Below are positions 36,604 through 44,499 of a DNA stretch of 64,000 bases, piece after piece; within the stretch, counting starts at the first letter, position 1; each line of letters starts with the position of its first letter. The stretch covers positions 62,001-126,000 of the forward strand of contig JAXMGX010000004.1 in NCBI GenBank assembly GCA_046347045.1. The letters run 5' to 3'. The position numbers and the translations under genes were made by a program. The notes below the pieces were generated by a model. The model was not told the origin of the DNA and did not search any database. It was given only the letters and a program-made list of their open reading frames with translations. This DNA is from ZC4RG30 sp046347045 (GTDB lineage Bacteria > Pseudomonadota > Gammaproteobacteria > Steroidobacterales > Steroidobacteraceae).

Positions 36604-36992
36604 GCGAGGCGCCAGTCTGGATCGACAAGCGAGCACTTGTGATGCTGCACAGTGAGAGCCTGGCGCAGTTCGGTGGTGCGGTCGGCTTGCGCGACGAAGG
36701 ATTGCTGGACTCCGCACTCTCACGTCCGGTCAACAAGCACACCTACGAGGGCTGCAGTGATGCCGCAGTACTGGCCGCGGCATACGGCTACGGTCTGGCG
36801 CGCAATCACCCCTTCGTCGATGGAAACAAGCGGGCAGCGTTCCTTGCGGTGGGCGTGTTTCTCGCGATGAACGGACATCGCCTGACTGCATCGCCGATTG
36901 ATGCGATCGAAGCAGTGCTGGCACTGGCTGCGGGAAACCTTGAAGAGGCGCAGTTCGCCGACTGGATCAGGAAGAACATTTCCCCGCTCTAG
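36600..36992 (+). CDS. doc: Doc-family toxin (Fic fold)
   Basis: 130 aa starting at GTG 36600, overlapping the antitoxin stop (GTGA). The Fic/Doc active-site motif is 'HPFVDGNKRAAF' with His70 and Asn76-Lys77-Arg78. The Lys in place of the Gly of AMPylating Fic enzymes is typical of Doc, which phosphorylates elongation factor Tu. Upstream 'HSESLAQFGGAVGLRDEGLL' is also characteristic of Doc. It may stabilise the island that carries it. Confidence 0.9.
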   Translation: MSEAPVWIDKRALVMLHSESLAQFGGAVGLRDEGLLDSALSRPVNKHTYEGCSDAAVLAAAYGYGLARNHPFVDGNKRAAFLAVGVFLAMNGHRLTASPIDAIEAVLALAAGNLEEAQFADWIRKNISPL

Positions 36993-37043
36993 GATAGGAA
37001 ATAGTCGCGCCGCCACTTTCCATTGCCGGCCGTGTTGTGCGGC

Positions 37044-37200
37044 TATAATTCGTACTGGCGCCGAGAGGTGCCTGAGTCGGTGAGGTCTGTCGAGTCTTTG
37101 GAGCTGGATTCCCAAGGTACATTTCGAGGTACTTTGGGTTTGCGGCTCAGACTCCCGGCCGTCAAAACAATCGGTTACGGTGGAGTTCGATTCCCTCCCT
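37044..37200 (+). other. Candidate structured RNA or att-like stretch behind a TATAAT box
   Basis: A perfect -10 box TATAAT (37044-37049) precedes a stretch with strong nested pairing. The 10-bp stem CCCAAGGTAC/GTACTTTGGG (loop ATTTCGAG, about 37111-37138) has one G-U pair. An outer GAGTCT/AGACTC pair lies around it (about 37092 and 37149). The 5' part (GCCGAGAGGTGCCTGAG) and the 3' part (GTTCGATTCCCTCC) resemble tRNA-Ser/Leu halves, but no legal tRNA cloverleaf can be drawn. It lies between the Doc gene and the integrase stop. It could be a small RNA, a decayed tRNA or an integrase-related site. I cannot choose between these. Confidence 0.3.
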
Positions 37201-37221
37201 TGGATGCGAATCGACTCTCTG

Positions 37222-37687
37222 TCAACTCGAAGTCTTGTCAGTCGAGGCACCTTCCGAGATCTTCCTGAGATGTTGTGCCCACTTGTTCAGGGCGTCCTTT
37301 TTTTCATCCAGGTAGTCATGCAAATCGTACGTGCCGGCGATTTTCTCTTGAGCATGGCCTAAAACGCGCTCCGCGATGTGCGGTTGGATCTTCAGCCTAG
37401 ACAGTCCCGTTCGGCAGGTCCGCCTGAGATCGTGCAGGGTGAATCCCTCGATGCCGTGTTTGGCCAGAAACCTCTCCTGCGCGCGCGCCATGTTGCGAGT
37501 CAGCAACTTGGGGTCGGCTGGCACCTCCTTGTCATCTTCGCTCGGAAACAGCCATGGGCTGCCCTCAGCCTCCCGCTTGAGGGCGCGCAGCTCCTCTACA
37601 GCCCAGTCCGACAAAGGGAGAGCCAGCGCTTTTCCGGTCTTCGTCCGATCGCCCGGAATGGTCCATAAGGCATTCTTGAGGTCGATT
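37222..37687 (-). pseudogene. int: P4-type tyrosine integrase, C-terminal catalytic half (split gene)
   Basis: Reading leftward from the transposon edge gives 'LKNALWTIPGDRTKTGKALA' (catalytic Lys hairpin), 'FTLHDLRRTCRTGLSRL' (HxxR box), 'ERVLGHAQEKIAGTYDLHDY' (second His and the Tyr nucleophile) and the stop at 37222-37224. This is the second half of the integrase whose start is at 55792. The 37688-54976 insertion separates the two. Bases 37681-37687 are the 7-bp target duplication. Joined to the N-terminal half with one copy of that duplication, the frame is uninterrupted (...SWKEID-LKNALW...), about 424 aa in total. As it stands the gene is inactive. Confidence 0.93.
37681..37687. repeat. 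Left 7-bp target site duplication (GTCGATT)
   Basis: GTCGATT directly precedes the left inverted repeat of the left IS copy. The same seven bases directly follow the right inverted repeat of the right IS copy (54977-54983). The inner IS flanks do not match them. The length fits the 4-8 bp duplications made by IS21-family elements. Confidence 0.9.
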
Positions 37688-37921
37688 TGCGTATTCCAGC
37701 GATCGTGAACGTGATTTCCACGCGAACGTGAACGGTGGCGTGGGATCGGCGACTGGACATGGGCTTTGTAAAGCAGTGTTCACGATCGGTCAAGGATGAG
37801 GGCCGCGGTGGCAGCCGTTTGGGTCTTGTCCGATCTTCCCATTGACGGTTTCACCGCAGCGCGGTCTGACCGGCCGAAGGCCGGGCAGAAGCGGACTGCG
37901 GCGGTGGTAAGCATGATGGCC

Positions 37922-38659
37922 TCACGCCTGGGGCGAGCGCATCGAGCGCCCGTGGGTCTTGAGCTCGATGCGGTGGCTGTGATGCACGAGCCGGTCGAGG
38001 ATGGCGTCGGCGAGCGTGGGCTCGCCGAGATAGGTGTGCCAGGTATCCACGGGCAGCTGGCTGGCGATGAGGGTCGAGCCGGTGTTGACGCGGTCGTCGA
38101 GGATCTCGAGCAGATCGGCGCGATCCTGGGTCGACAGCGCGCTCAGGCCCCAGTCGTCGAGCACCAGGAGCGAGGTCTTGGCCAGCGTTTTGAGCAGGCG
38201 CAGGTAGCTGCCATCCCCGTGCGCGATGCGCAGCTGCTCGAGCAGGCGCGGTACGCGCCAGTAGAGCACTGCGCTGCCCTGGCGGCAGGCCTGCTGCGCG
38301 AGCGCGCAGGCGATCCAGGTCTTGCCCGAACCGGTGGCGCCGCTGATCAGCAGGTTCTGGGCGCGGCGGATCCACTCGCCGCTGGCCAGGGCGGCGATCT
38401 GGCGCTTATCCAGGCCGCGGGCGGCCCTGTAGTCGATGTCCTCGATGCAGGCGGCGGCGACCTTGAGCCGCGCGCCGCGCAACAGGCGCGTGCGGCGCTG
38501 GTTGTCGCGGTAGAGTCGCTCACGATCGACGATGAGCGCCAGGCGCTCCTCGAAGGCCAGTGACTGCGCGGCCGGATCGCGCTGCTGCTCCTCGAGCGCG
38601 CCGAGCATACCGTGGAGCTTCAGAGCTTTGAGGGTGTCGATGGTCGGATGGGTCAACAT
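37922..38659 (-). CDS. istB: IS21-family helper ATPase IstB
   Basis: 245 aa. The N-terminal helical part ('IDTLKALKLHGMLGALEEQQ') is followed by an AAA+ domain. Walker A is 'ISGATGSGKTWIACALAQQA', Walker B is 'TSLLVLDDWGLSAL', and 'TGSTLIASQLPVDTWHTYLG' is the sensor region. Full length for the family. It follows istA after a 24-bp gap on the same strand. It assembles on target DNA and recruits IstA. Confidence 0.95.
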   Translation of the reverse strand: MLTHPTIDTLKALKLHGMLGALEEQQRDPAAQSLAFEERLALIVDRERLYRDNQRRTRLLRGARLKVAAACIEDIDYRAARGLDKRQIAALASGEWIRRAQNLLISGATGSGKTWIACALAQQACRQGSAVLYWRVPRLLEQLRIAHGDGSYLRLLKTLAKTSLLVLDDWGLSALSTQDRADLLEILDDRVNTGSTLIASQLPVDTWHTYLGEPTLADAILDRLVHHSHRIELKTHGRSMRSPQA

Positions 38660-38683
38660 GGCTTCTCCGTGTGTGCTGCCAGA

Positions 38684-40204
38684 TCAGTGGTAATAACCCG
38701 GGCCGCGCACATTGGCGTGCTCGGGCAGCTGCAGGGCGAGCGCTTCGCCCGGGGCGTGACGGTCGCGGCCGCTCTGCAGGATCGACTTGACGCTCCAGCG
38801 CGTGGGGCTGCCCAGTCGCACGGCCAGCGCGCTGGCCGCCTCCAGCCGCTCAGGTCCGTACTGACGGGCGAGGGCCAGCAGCCCCAGGCAGGCGCGGTAG
38901 CCTTGCTCGGGGTGGGGCTTGGAGCGCAACAGATGCTCGACCACGGTGCCGGTGTGCACCCCGATCGAGGCGCCCCACTGGATCAGGCGACGCGGCGACC
39001 ACTCGGCGTGCGCGCGGTGGGACTTGGGCATGTGCTCGGGGAGCGTCGTGTGCTGCCCGCGCTGATAAGAGCGCACGTGGCTCGCGACGCGCTCGCTGCG
39101 GAAGAAGACTTCCACGCCCCGGGCGGTGTAGCGCGTCCACACCGTGTGGCCGACCAGGGCGTGCGGCACGCTGTAGTAATGGCCGGCGACATCGACATGG
39201 TAGTCGAAGGCCACGCGTGCCTCGCGCCACTCGGCGAACACGTACGGCGTGGTCGGCAGGGCACGCATGGCCGGGCGGTCGAGCGCCTCGAAGACGCTGC
39301 GGCGCGAGCCGGGCAGGCGCTGGTAGGGCCGATCGTTGAGCTCGGCGAGCAGCGGGCGGATCGCACCGTTGAGCTCATCGAGCGAGAAGAAGCGCTGGTG
39401 ACGCAGCCGCGCCAGGATCCAGCGGCACACCAAGAGCACCGTCAGCTCCGCGCGGCTCTTGTCCTTCGGGCGGTAGGGGCGCGCCGGGATGATGACCGCC
39501 CCGTAGTGCGCGGCCATCTCCTCGTAGGAGCGCTGCAGGCGCGGTTCGTAGCGATCCGCGCGCGTGACGCCGACCTTGGGGTTGTCCGGCACGATGATCG
39601 TCGGGGCCGCCCCGTAATACTCGAGCGCCCGCACGTGGCTGGCCAGCCAGTCGGGCAGCTGCTGGGTCCGCGTGGCCTCCGCGTACGCGTAGCCGCTCGC
39701 CCCCAGGGCGCCGACGAACAGCTGGGCACGGAACGCCTCCTCGCCCGTGCGGCCGTAGATCGGCACCGTGCGCCCGGCGTAGTCGACGAACAGCTTCTCC
39801 CCGGCGAAGTGCCGCTGGCGCATCGAGCGCTTCAGCCGCGCTTCCCAGCCCCGGTAGATCTGGCAGAAGGCGCTGCGGCGGTAGGCGGCCGGCCCGTGCT
39901 GCGCGGCGTACTCCTCCCACAGCAACTGCAGCGTCACGTGCCGGTGGCGCTGCAGCTCCTGGTGGATCCGGGCGCAATCGGGTGCCACGAACCGCGCGGG
40001 CCGGCCGGCCGGCGCCGCACCGAACACGCGCTGCTCGAGCTGCGCCTCCGACAGCGTCTCCGCCTCGGCGGCATCGATACCGCTCGCGCGCAGCGCCCTC
40101 AGGTACTTGCAGACCGCCCCGACCGACAACCCCAGCGCCCGCGCCAGGCTGCGCACACTGAGGTTACTGGACTGCAGCGCAATGAGCTGCTTGAGCTTCG
40201 ACAT
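38684..40204 (-). CDS. istA: IS21-family transposase IstA
   Basis: 506 aa from ATG 40204, chosen for the GAGAGGAT ribosome-binding site just upstream; an ATG further up would add 13 residues. The N-terminal helix-turn-helix is 'LSVRSLARALGLSVGAVCKY'. The DDE core runs 'KLFVDYAGRTVPIYG' (first Asp), 'TIIVPDNPKVGVTRAD' (second Asp) and 'RPKDKSRAELTVLLV' (Glu). The C-terminal beta domain follows ('HYYSVPHALVGHTVWTRYTA'). It catalyses strand transfer with help from IstB. Confidence 0.95.
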   Translation of the reverse strand: MSKLKQLIALQSSNLSVRSLARALGLSVGAVCKYLRALRASGIDAAEAETLSEAQLEQRVFGAAPAGRPARFVAPDCARIHQELQRHRHVTLQLLWEEYAAQHGPAAYRRSAFCQIYRGWEARLKRSMRQRHFAGEKLFVDYAGRTVPIYGRTGEEAFRAQLFVGALGASGYAYAEATRTQQLPDWLASHVRALEYYGAAPTIIVPDNPKVGVTRADRYEPRLQRSYEEMAAHYGAVIIPARPYRPKDKSRAELTVLLVCRWILARLRHQRFFSLDELNGAIRPLLAELNDRPYQRLPGSRRSVFEALDRPAMRALPTTPYVFAEWREARVAFDYHVDVAGHYYSVPHALVGHTVWTRYTARGVEVFFRSERVASHVRSYQRGQHTTLPEHMPKSHRAHAEWSPRRLIQWGASIGVHTGTVVEHLLRSKPHPEQGYRACLGLLALARQYGPERLEAASALAVRLGSPTRWSVKSILQSGRDRHAPGEALALQLPEHANVRGPGYYH

Positions 40205-40306
40205 GGAGATCCTCTCGTTCGGCATCCGCGTTCCCCTGGGCAAAAAGCGCCCAGCGTACGCGGCCTGCCTCGCAGCTCATCTCCAGTCGCCTACCCCCTC
40301 GCCACG

Positions 40307-40453
40307 GATCGTGAACACTCCGCCACGATCGTGAACAGCGCGCCACGCTCGGCGCCCAAGTGTTCACGATCGCGTGGAAACCTGTTCACGTTCCCGTGGA
40401 ATCCCTGTTCACCATCCCGTGGAAACTGCGTTCACCATCGCGTGGAATACTCA
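40307..40453. repeat. Terminal repeat array of the left IS copy
   Basis: Several spaced copies of the motif GTTCAC(N)4-6CGTGGAA, and its complement GATCGTGAAC, occur between 40307 and the IS end. Fewer copies occur near the left end (37700-37790). Multiple terminal repeats are the transposase-binding sites of IS21-family elements. The identical array is present at 54829-54976 in the right copy. Confidence 0.8.
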
Positions 40454-41035
40454 CTCGGAGATGCTGCGCGGCGTGGTATGCACGTGCATCACGCCCTTCG
40501 GGTTGCCGGTGGTGCCCGACGAGTACAGCCAGTAGGCCACCTCGTCCGGACTGGTTGCGGCGGCCGGGGCGGGATCGGCAGCGGCCACCAGCTGGGCGAA
40601 GTCGGGCGTGCCGCCGGCGCCCGGTCCTACCGCGATGACGGTCCTGGGCATGGCAAGGCCACGCACGGCCTCCTCGACCACCGGCAGCAGCGCCGGGGAG
40701 GCCAGCACGACCCGGGCCCGGGAGTCCTCGATCATGTAACGGTACTGCTGCGCCGTGAGGCGCGTGTTGAGCAGCACGGGCACGATTCCTGCGCGGATCG
40801 CGCCCCAGAACACCGCCGCGAACTCGACCGTGTCGAACAGCACCACGGCGATCCGCTGCTCGGGCCCGACACCCAGGCCCGCGAGCACGGTGCCGACGCG
40901 GGCCGCGGCCGCAAGCAACCCGGCGTAGGTGAGGGAACCGAGCGGATCGCAGACCGCGAGCCGCTCGCCAAGGCCCCCGGCGACCTGGCGGTCAATGAAG
41001 TCAACGGCAGCGTTGTAGCATGCCTCAGTGGCCAT
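40454..41035 (-). pseudogene. Benzoate-CoA-ligase-like AMP-forming enzyme, truncated by IS
   Basis: From ATG 41035 the protein reads 'EACYNAAVDFIDRQVAGGLG', 'LTYAGLLAAAARVGTVLAGL' and 'QRIAVVLFDTVEFAAVFWGA'. This is the N-terminal domain typical of benzoate-CoA ligases. It reaches the ATP-binding P-loop 'YWLYSSGTTGNPKGVMHVHT' and is then cut at 40453 by the IS end. About two thirds of the enzyme, including the C-terminal lid, is missing, so it is inactive. It suggests that the cargo source carried an aromatic-acid activation gene. Confidence 0.85.
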
Positions 41036-41169
41036 GACCCGTACCGGCCGCCACATGCCGTGCACTCAGTGTGCCGCCGCCCCGCGGGCAATGCTCTGCT
41101 CCTGGCGCGTTCGTCGTCCGGCTCCATCCCACCGGCGCAATCATCAAGCCGCCTCGCCCCGGGGACGTC

Positions 41170-41423
41170 GCCTGACGATTGCGTCCTACTCCGGCTACGC
41201 GAGCTAGCGTAGTGATCGTGATAGATCTGGCCGTTGTGCGCAAAGCATCACACTCGGCTGTCCCCTGCAAGGACTCGTCCTTGTCCGCGCTGAGGGGGCC
41301 GAAATGCTCGAACATCTCGTTGAGGTCAAACATCGATCGGCGCGCATGGCCACAGAACTGGTAGCCACCGCCCGCTCCACGGATTGAGCGCACCGTTACT
41401 GATGTGCTCGGTAAGGACAACAT
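41170..41423 (-). pseudogene. Rrf2-family regulator remnant
   Basis: The minus strand reads 'VRSIRGAGGGYQFCGHARRS' followed by 'DLNEMFEHFGPL' and a C-terminal 'ITITTLARV'. This resembles the wing and dimerisation part of Rrf2 regulators ('L.S.RG..GGY.LA' ... 'D.....E'). The N-terminal helix-turn-helix is missing. Most of the 500-bp gap between the ligase fragment and the aldehyde dehydrogenase gene is this remnant and a tRNA-like remnant. No intact gene is present. Confidence 0.4.
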
Positions 41424-41428
41424 GATAA

Positions 41429-41475
41429 TTGGCGGCTAGGGTGATACTCGAACCCACGACCTCGACACTAAGAGC
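41429..41475 (-). other. tRNA 3'-half-like remnant
   Basis: On the minus strand a T-arm-like stretch (GTGGGTTCGAGTATCAC) is followed by CCTAGCCGCCA, ending in CCA at 41429. It looks like the 3' half of a tRNA. The T-stem has a mismatch and no 5' half with a pairing acceptor strand is present. It may be an old attachment site of an integrated element. Confidence 0.35.
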
Positions 41476-41535
41476 GGGCACCAATGATGGCGACTTGTGT
41501 CATCACTCTTAGCTCTTTGACTCGATTTCGAAGTT

Positions 41536-42978
41536 TCAAAACGGCAGATGCACCGGCAGCGAATTGATCGTTAGCCAGCGAACTTCCGTGAATTCACCAA
41601 GGCTAAACCAACCGCCGAAGCGACCATATCCGGAACTCTTTACGCCACCAAAAGGCATTTGCGGTTCGTCATAAACGGTTGGAGCGTTGATGTGGCAAAT
41701 TCCGCTTTGGATTGCGGTTGCGACCTGCATAAGGCGACTCACGTCAGAGCCGTAGACCGAGGCTGACAGACCATAGTCCGTGTCGTTCGCCAGCCGAACC
41801 AGCTCCTTATCGCCACTGGCGCGGGCTATTGCGACGATCGGGCCAAAGCTTTCGTCGTTCCAGACGTGCATATTCGCGGTCACCTTGTCGACGATCGAAG
41901 GCTGGATCACGGTGCCCTGCATCTCGCCGCGATGAACGATCTCCGCACCTTTGGCCGCAGCATCGTCGAGCAGGAAGGTAAGGTGCTCGGCGGTCCGCAT
42001 CGTCACGACCGCGCCAAGTGGGGCGTCAGCCGAACTAGGGTCAGCCGCCAACAATTTCTTCACGCGTTCCGCAAACGCGCTGACAAACCGATCGGCAATT
42101 GCATCATCGAGGATGATTCGCTCCGTCGACATGCATATCTGGCCCTGGTTGAAGAATGCACCGAACGTCGCGCCTTTTACGGCTTCTTCGATATTGGCGT
42201 CGTTGAGCACGACCATTGGCGCCTTGCCACCCAACTCAAGCAAGACAGGCTTGAGATCGCGAGCGGCGAGCCCAGCAATGATCTTGCCCACCTTGGTCGA
42301 TCCGGTGAAATTGATCCGTTTGATGGCAGGATGGGTCACCAGCGCTTCAACAACCGCGGGCGCATCATCGGGATCGTTATTTATGTAATTGACTACGCCT
42401 TCCGGCACACCTGCGGAGTGCAGCGCGTCAATAACGAATCGATGTGTCCGCGGGCACAGTTCCGAGCCCTTGAAAACCATGCTGTTGCCGCAAGCGAGAG
42501 GCATGGCAATCGCGCGTGCGCCAAGAATAATGGGGGCATTCCAAGGCGCGATCCCAAGCATTGCACCAACAGGTTGGCGGACCGCAAGCGCGGTGGTGCC
42601 TGGACGATTGGAGGGTATCACCTCTCCCGTCACTTGAGAAACCATCGCCGCAGCTTCGCGAAACATTCCCGCGCCAACCATGACGTTGAAGCCGGCCCAT
42701 CCCTTGGTTGCACCGGTTTCGGCCACAATCGCCTCAACGATATCACCCTGTCGCGCTTCAAGCTCATCAGCCGCTTTGTTCAGTATTGCGCGACGAACCC
42801 CAATGCCGGTCTTTGACCATGGTTCAAATGCTCTGCCTGCCGCCTTCGCAGCCGCATCAGCTTCGCTTACGCCGGCCGCGGCATAGACAGTGGCTGCCGC
42901 TCCTGACACAGGGTTTAGGCGGATGGCTTGCTTGGCGCCATCGATGTCCTCACCGGCGATATACAATTTCGTATGCAT
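41536..42978 (-). CDS. Aldehyde dehydrogenase (vanillin/salicylaldehyde-dehydrogenase-like)
   Basis: 480-aa NAD(P)-dependent aldehyde dehydrogenase, start ATG 42978; the frame is open upstream but the alternative extension is not family-like. Motifs present: 'GIAPWNAPIILGARA' (Asn147), 'INFTGSTKVGKIIAG' (cofactor loop), Glu248 in 'LLELGGKAPMVVL' and the nucleophile Cys282 in 'FFNQGQICMSTERI'. 'DESFGPIVAIARA' and 'PFGGVKSSGYGRFGG' complete the fold. Overall it looks like the aromatic-aldehyde branch. It lies 79 bp after the aminotransferase gene on the same strand. The predicted pathway step is oxidation of the aldehyde that the aminotransferase makes from an amine. The substrate is inferred. 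Confidence 0.9.
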   Translation of the reverse strand: MHTKLYIAGEDIDGAKQAIRLNPVSGAAATVYAAAGVSEADAAAKAAGRAFEPWSKTGIGVRRAILNKAADELEARQGDIVEAIVAETGATKGWAGFNVMVGAGMFREAAAMVSQVTGEVIPSNRPGTTALAVRQPVGAMLGIAPWNAPIILGARAIAMPLACGNSMVFKGSELCPRTHRFVIDALHSAGVPEGVVNYINNDPDDAPAVVEALVTHPAIKRINFTGSTKVGKIIAGLAARDLKPVLLELGGKAPMVVLNDANIEEAVKGATFGAFFNQGQICMSTERIILDDAIADRFVSAFAERVKKLLAADPSSADAPLGAVVTMRTAEHLTFLLDDAAAKGAEIVHRGEMQGTVIQPSIVDKVTANMHVWNDESFGPIVAIARASGDKELVRLANDTDYGLSASVYGSDVSRLMQVATAIQSGICHINAPTVYDEPQMPFGGVKSSGYGRFGGWFSLGEFTEVRWLTINSLPVHLPF

Positions 42979-43057
42979 GGTCGACCTTGTCCCCCCTTTC
43001 TGCATCGACAACGTACGCCGTTCCGCCAAACTTGCAAGGCGCGAAACGCCGAAAACC

Positions 43058-44398
43058 TCAGGTATACATTTGCGCAACGATGTCCTTAGTTGTCTCGATG
43101 AATCCCGTGATGTCATCATCTGTCATGGGCAGCGTCAGACCGATCTGGCCGCGGTGGACGGGAAAATATCCTCGCGCTGCGACTTCAAGCGCGTAGATCA
43201 TCATTTTGTCGCGATCGATTTTGGTCCAGTAATCGCGGTGCGTTTCAATCGTCTGCCCTAGTTCCCTGGTGAACGCATAACCGAGTACCGATCCGATCCC
43301 GAATACGCAGAATGGAATCTGCTTCCTTCTTGCCCACGAATTCAGCTCATCCTTGACCCGGGCGGCCATGCTGTTGAGCCGGACATAAGCTGCGTCATCC
43401 ATTACTTCGAGCGTGGCCAGACCCGCGGCACAGGCCAATGGATGCCCATGATGAGTACCGGACATGGTAACGCGGTCTTCCTCGACCACGGCGAAGATCC
43501 TGGCCGACCCGCCCACCGCGCCGATCGGCAAACCACCACCGATCATCTTGCCCATGACGGTGAGGTCCGGCACAACGTTGTAAATGCTCTGCAAGCCGCC
43601 CGCGGCACATCGCAACGTGATCGTCTCGTCAGCGATAAACACTATGCCCAGCTCTTCGCAAAGTTTCTTGAGCCGGTGCACAAACTCCTGGGTCAGCGAA
43701 ACGATGCCGCCTGCACAGGACTGCAGCTCAAGTATCACGCAAGCCAGCTCACCCGAATTCTTGCGGATGGCAGCCTCGGTCGCATCGAAATTATTCTGAA
43801 CGATGACAACTACGTTAGCGGTCTTGAAGTCTGGAATGCCCTCTGATTCGGCGATGGCATTGGGACTATTGTCCGCACCCGTGGCAGCGCCCGGTTCCGG
43901 GTGAACCGACACCGACAAGTCATCGGTGAAACCATGGTAGCCACCTTCGAACTTGGCGATTTTATTGCGCCCGGTAAACCCGCGAGCGATCCGGACCGCA
44001 CCTAGGCACGCCTCGCTAGCCGAGCAAAAGAACTTTACGCGTTCGACGGACTTGACTCGCTGGCAAAGGGCCTTCGCTAGCTCCAGTTCCTTGCGCACGG
44101 GGTTGCCGAAGGAGAAGCCAGCATCAAGTTGTTTCTCAATCGCAGCCCTTACTGCAGGGTGCTTCTGGCCAATGACATTGGTGGAAAAATTTTGATTGAG
44201 GTCGAGCAGCTTCTTGCCGTCGATTGTGAAAATGTACTGGCCCTCGCCTCGGTCCGCGAACACGGCATGCGGACCGTAATTGAACGTACGTCGGCTGAAA
44301 CCGCCCGGAATAAAATTGCGACCTGCTTCGGTTTCCAACCGGGACACCGGGAATGCCGCGAAGAAGTTTTCCGTGGCGGTCTTGTAATCGAGCGGCAT
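43058..44398 (-). CDS. Class III PLP-dependent aminotransferase
   Basis: 446 aa, of the glutamate-1-semialdehyde-aminotransferase-like group. PLP-site features are 'FFCSASEACLGAVRIARGFT' (phosphate loop), 'AKFEGGYHGFTDDLSV' (Tyr stacking region), Asp257 in 'GIVFIADETITLR' and the Schiff-base Lys284 in 'LTVMGKMIGGGLPIGAVGG'. The usual 'DEV' is 'DET' and a Cys-rich 'RCAAGG' follows. The gene lies between the TonB receptor and the aldehyde dehydrogenase, 101 and 79 bp apart, in one apparent operon. With an aldehyde dehydrogenase next to it, a primary-amine transaminase role (amine to aldehyde) is more likely than haem synthesis. No ligand evidence is available. Confidence 0.85.
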   Translation of the reverse strand: MPLDYKTATENFFAAFPVSRLETEAGRNFIPGGFSRRTFNYGPHAVFADRGEGQYIFTIDGKKLLDLNQNFSTNVIGQKHPAVRAAIEKQLDAGFSFGNPVRKELELAKALCQRVKSVERVKFFCSASEACLGAVRIARGFTGRNKIAKFEGGYHGFTDDLSVSVHPEPGAATGADNSPNAIAESEGIPDFKTANVVVIVQNNFDATEAAIRKNSGELACVILELQSCAGGIVSLTQEFVHRLKKLCEELGIVFIADETITLRCAAGGLQSIYNVVPDLTVMGKMIGGGLPIGAVGGSARIFAVVEEDRVTMSGTHHGHPLACAAGLATLEVMDDAAYVRLNSMAARVKDELNSWARRKQIPFCVFGIGSVLGYAFTRELGQTIETHRDYWTKIDRDKMMIYALEVAARGYFPVHRGQIGLTLPMTDDDITGFIETTKDIVAQMYT

Positions 44399-44499
44399 TC
44401 TATCTCACCTCTCCGTCTCGGTCGGTTTGCGATCTTGCGTCCGTCGCTACGCTGCACGAACCCAGGCGCTCGACGCGTAGGAAACACCTAGAAACACGG

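Larger units (their letters stand above)
37688..40453 (-). mobile_element. IS21-family element, left copy (intact)
   Basis: 2766 bp. The left end TGCGTATTCCAGCGATCGTG and the complement of the right end, TGAGTATTCCACGCGATGGTG, form imperfect inverted repeats starting with TG. istA and istB are both uninterrupted and read leftward. The right end carries an array of GTTCAC...CGTGGAA repeats. It is the only copy of this element in the window that can make its own transposition proteins, and so would also have supplied them for movement of the composite unit. Confidence 0.92.

Noticed and set aside
37060..37200. Complete tRNA-Ser gene
   Set aside because: The 5' and 3' words resemble tRNA-Ser, but the acceptor and T stems do not pair and the length is wrong. 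Kept only as a structured-RNA candidate.
40307..40453. CRISPR-like repeat array
   Set aside because: The GTTCAC...CGTGGAA units are short, imperfect and unevenly spaced. They sit at an IS21 terminus in both copies, so they are transposase sites.
38612..41212. 866-codon plus-strand frame over the left IS copy and the CoA-ligase fragment
   Set aside because: Antisense of istA/istB, which have complete catalytic motifs. The frame crosses the IS boundary.
43058..44398. Glutamate-1-semialdehyde aminotransferase HemL
   Set aside because: Family resemblance exists, but key HemL wording is changed and the gene sits in a substrate-uptake operon with an aldehyde dehydrogenase.
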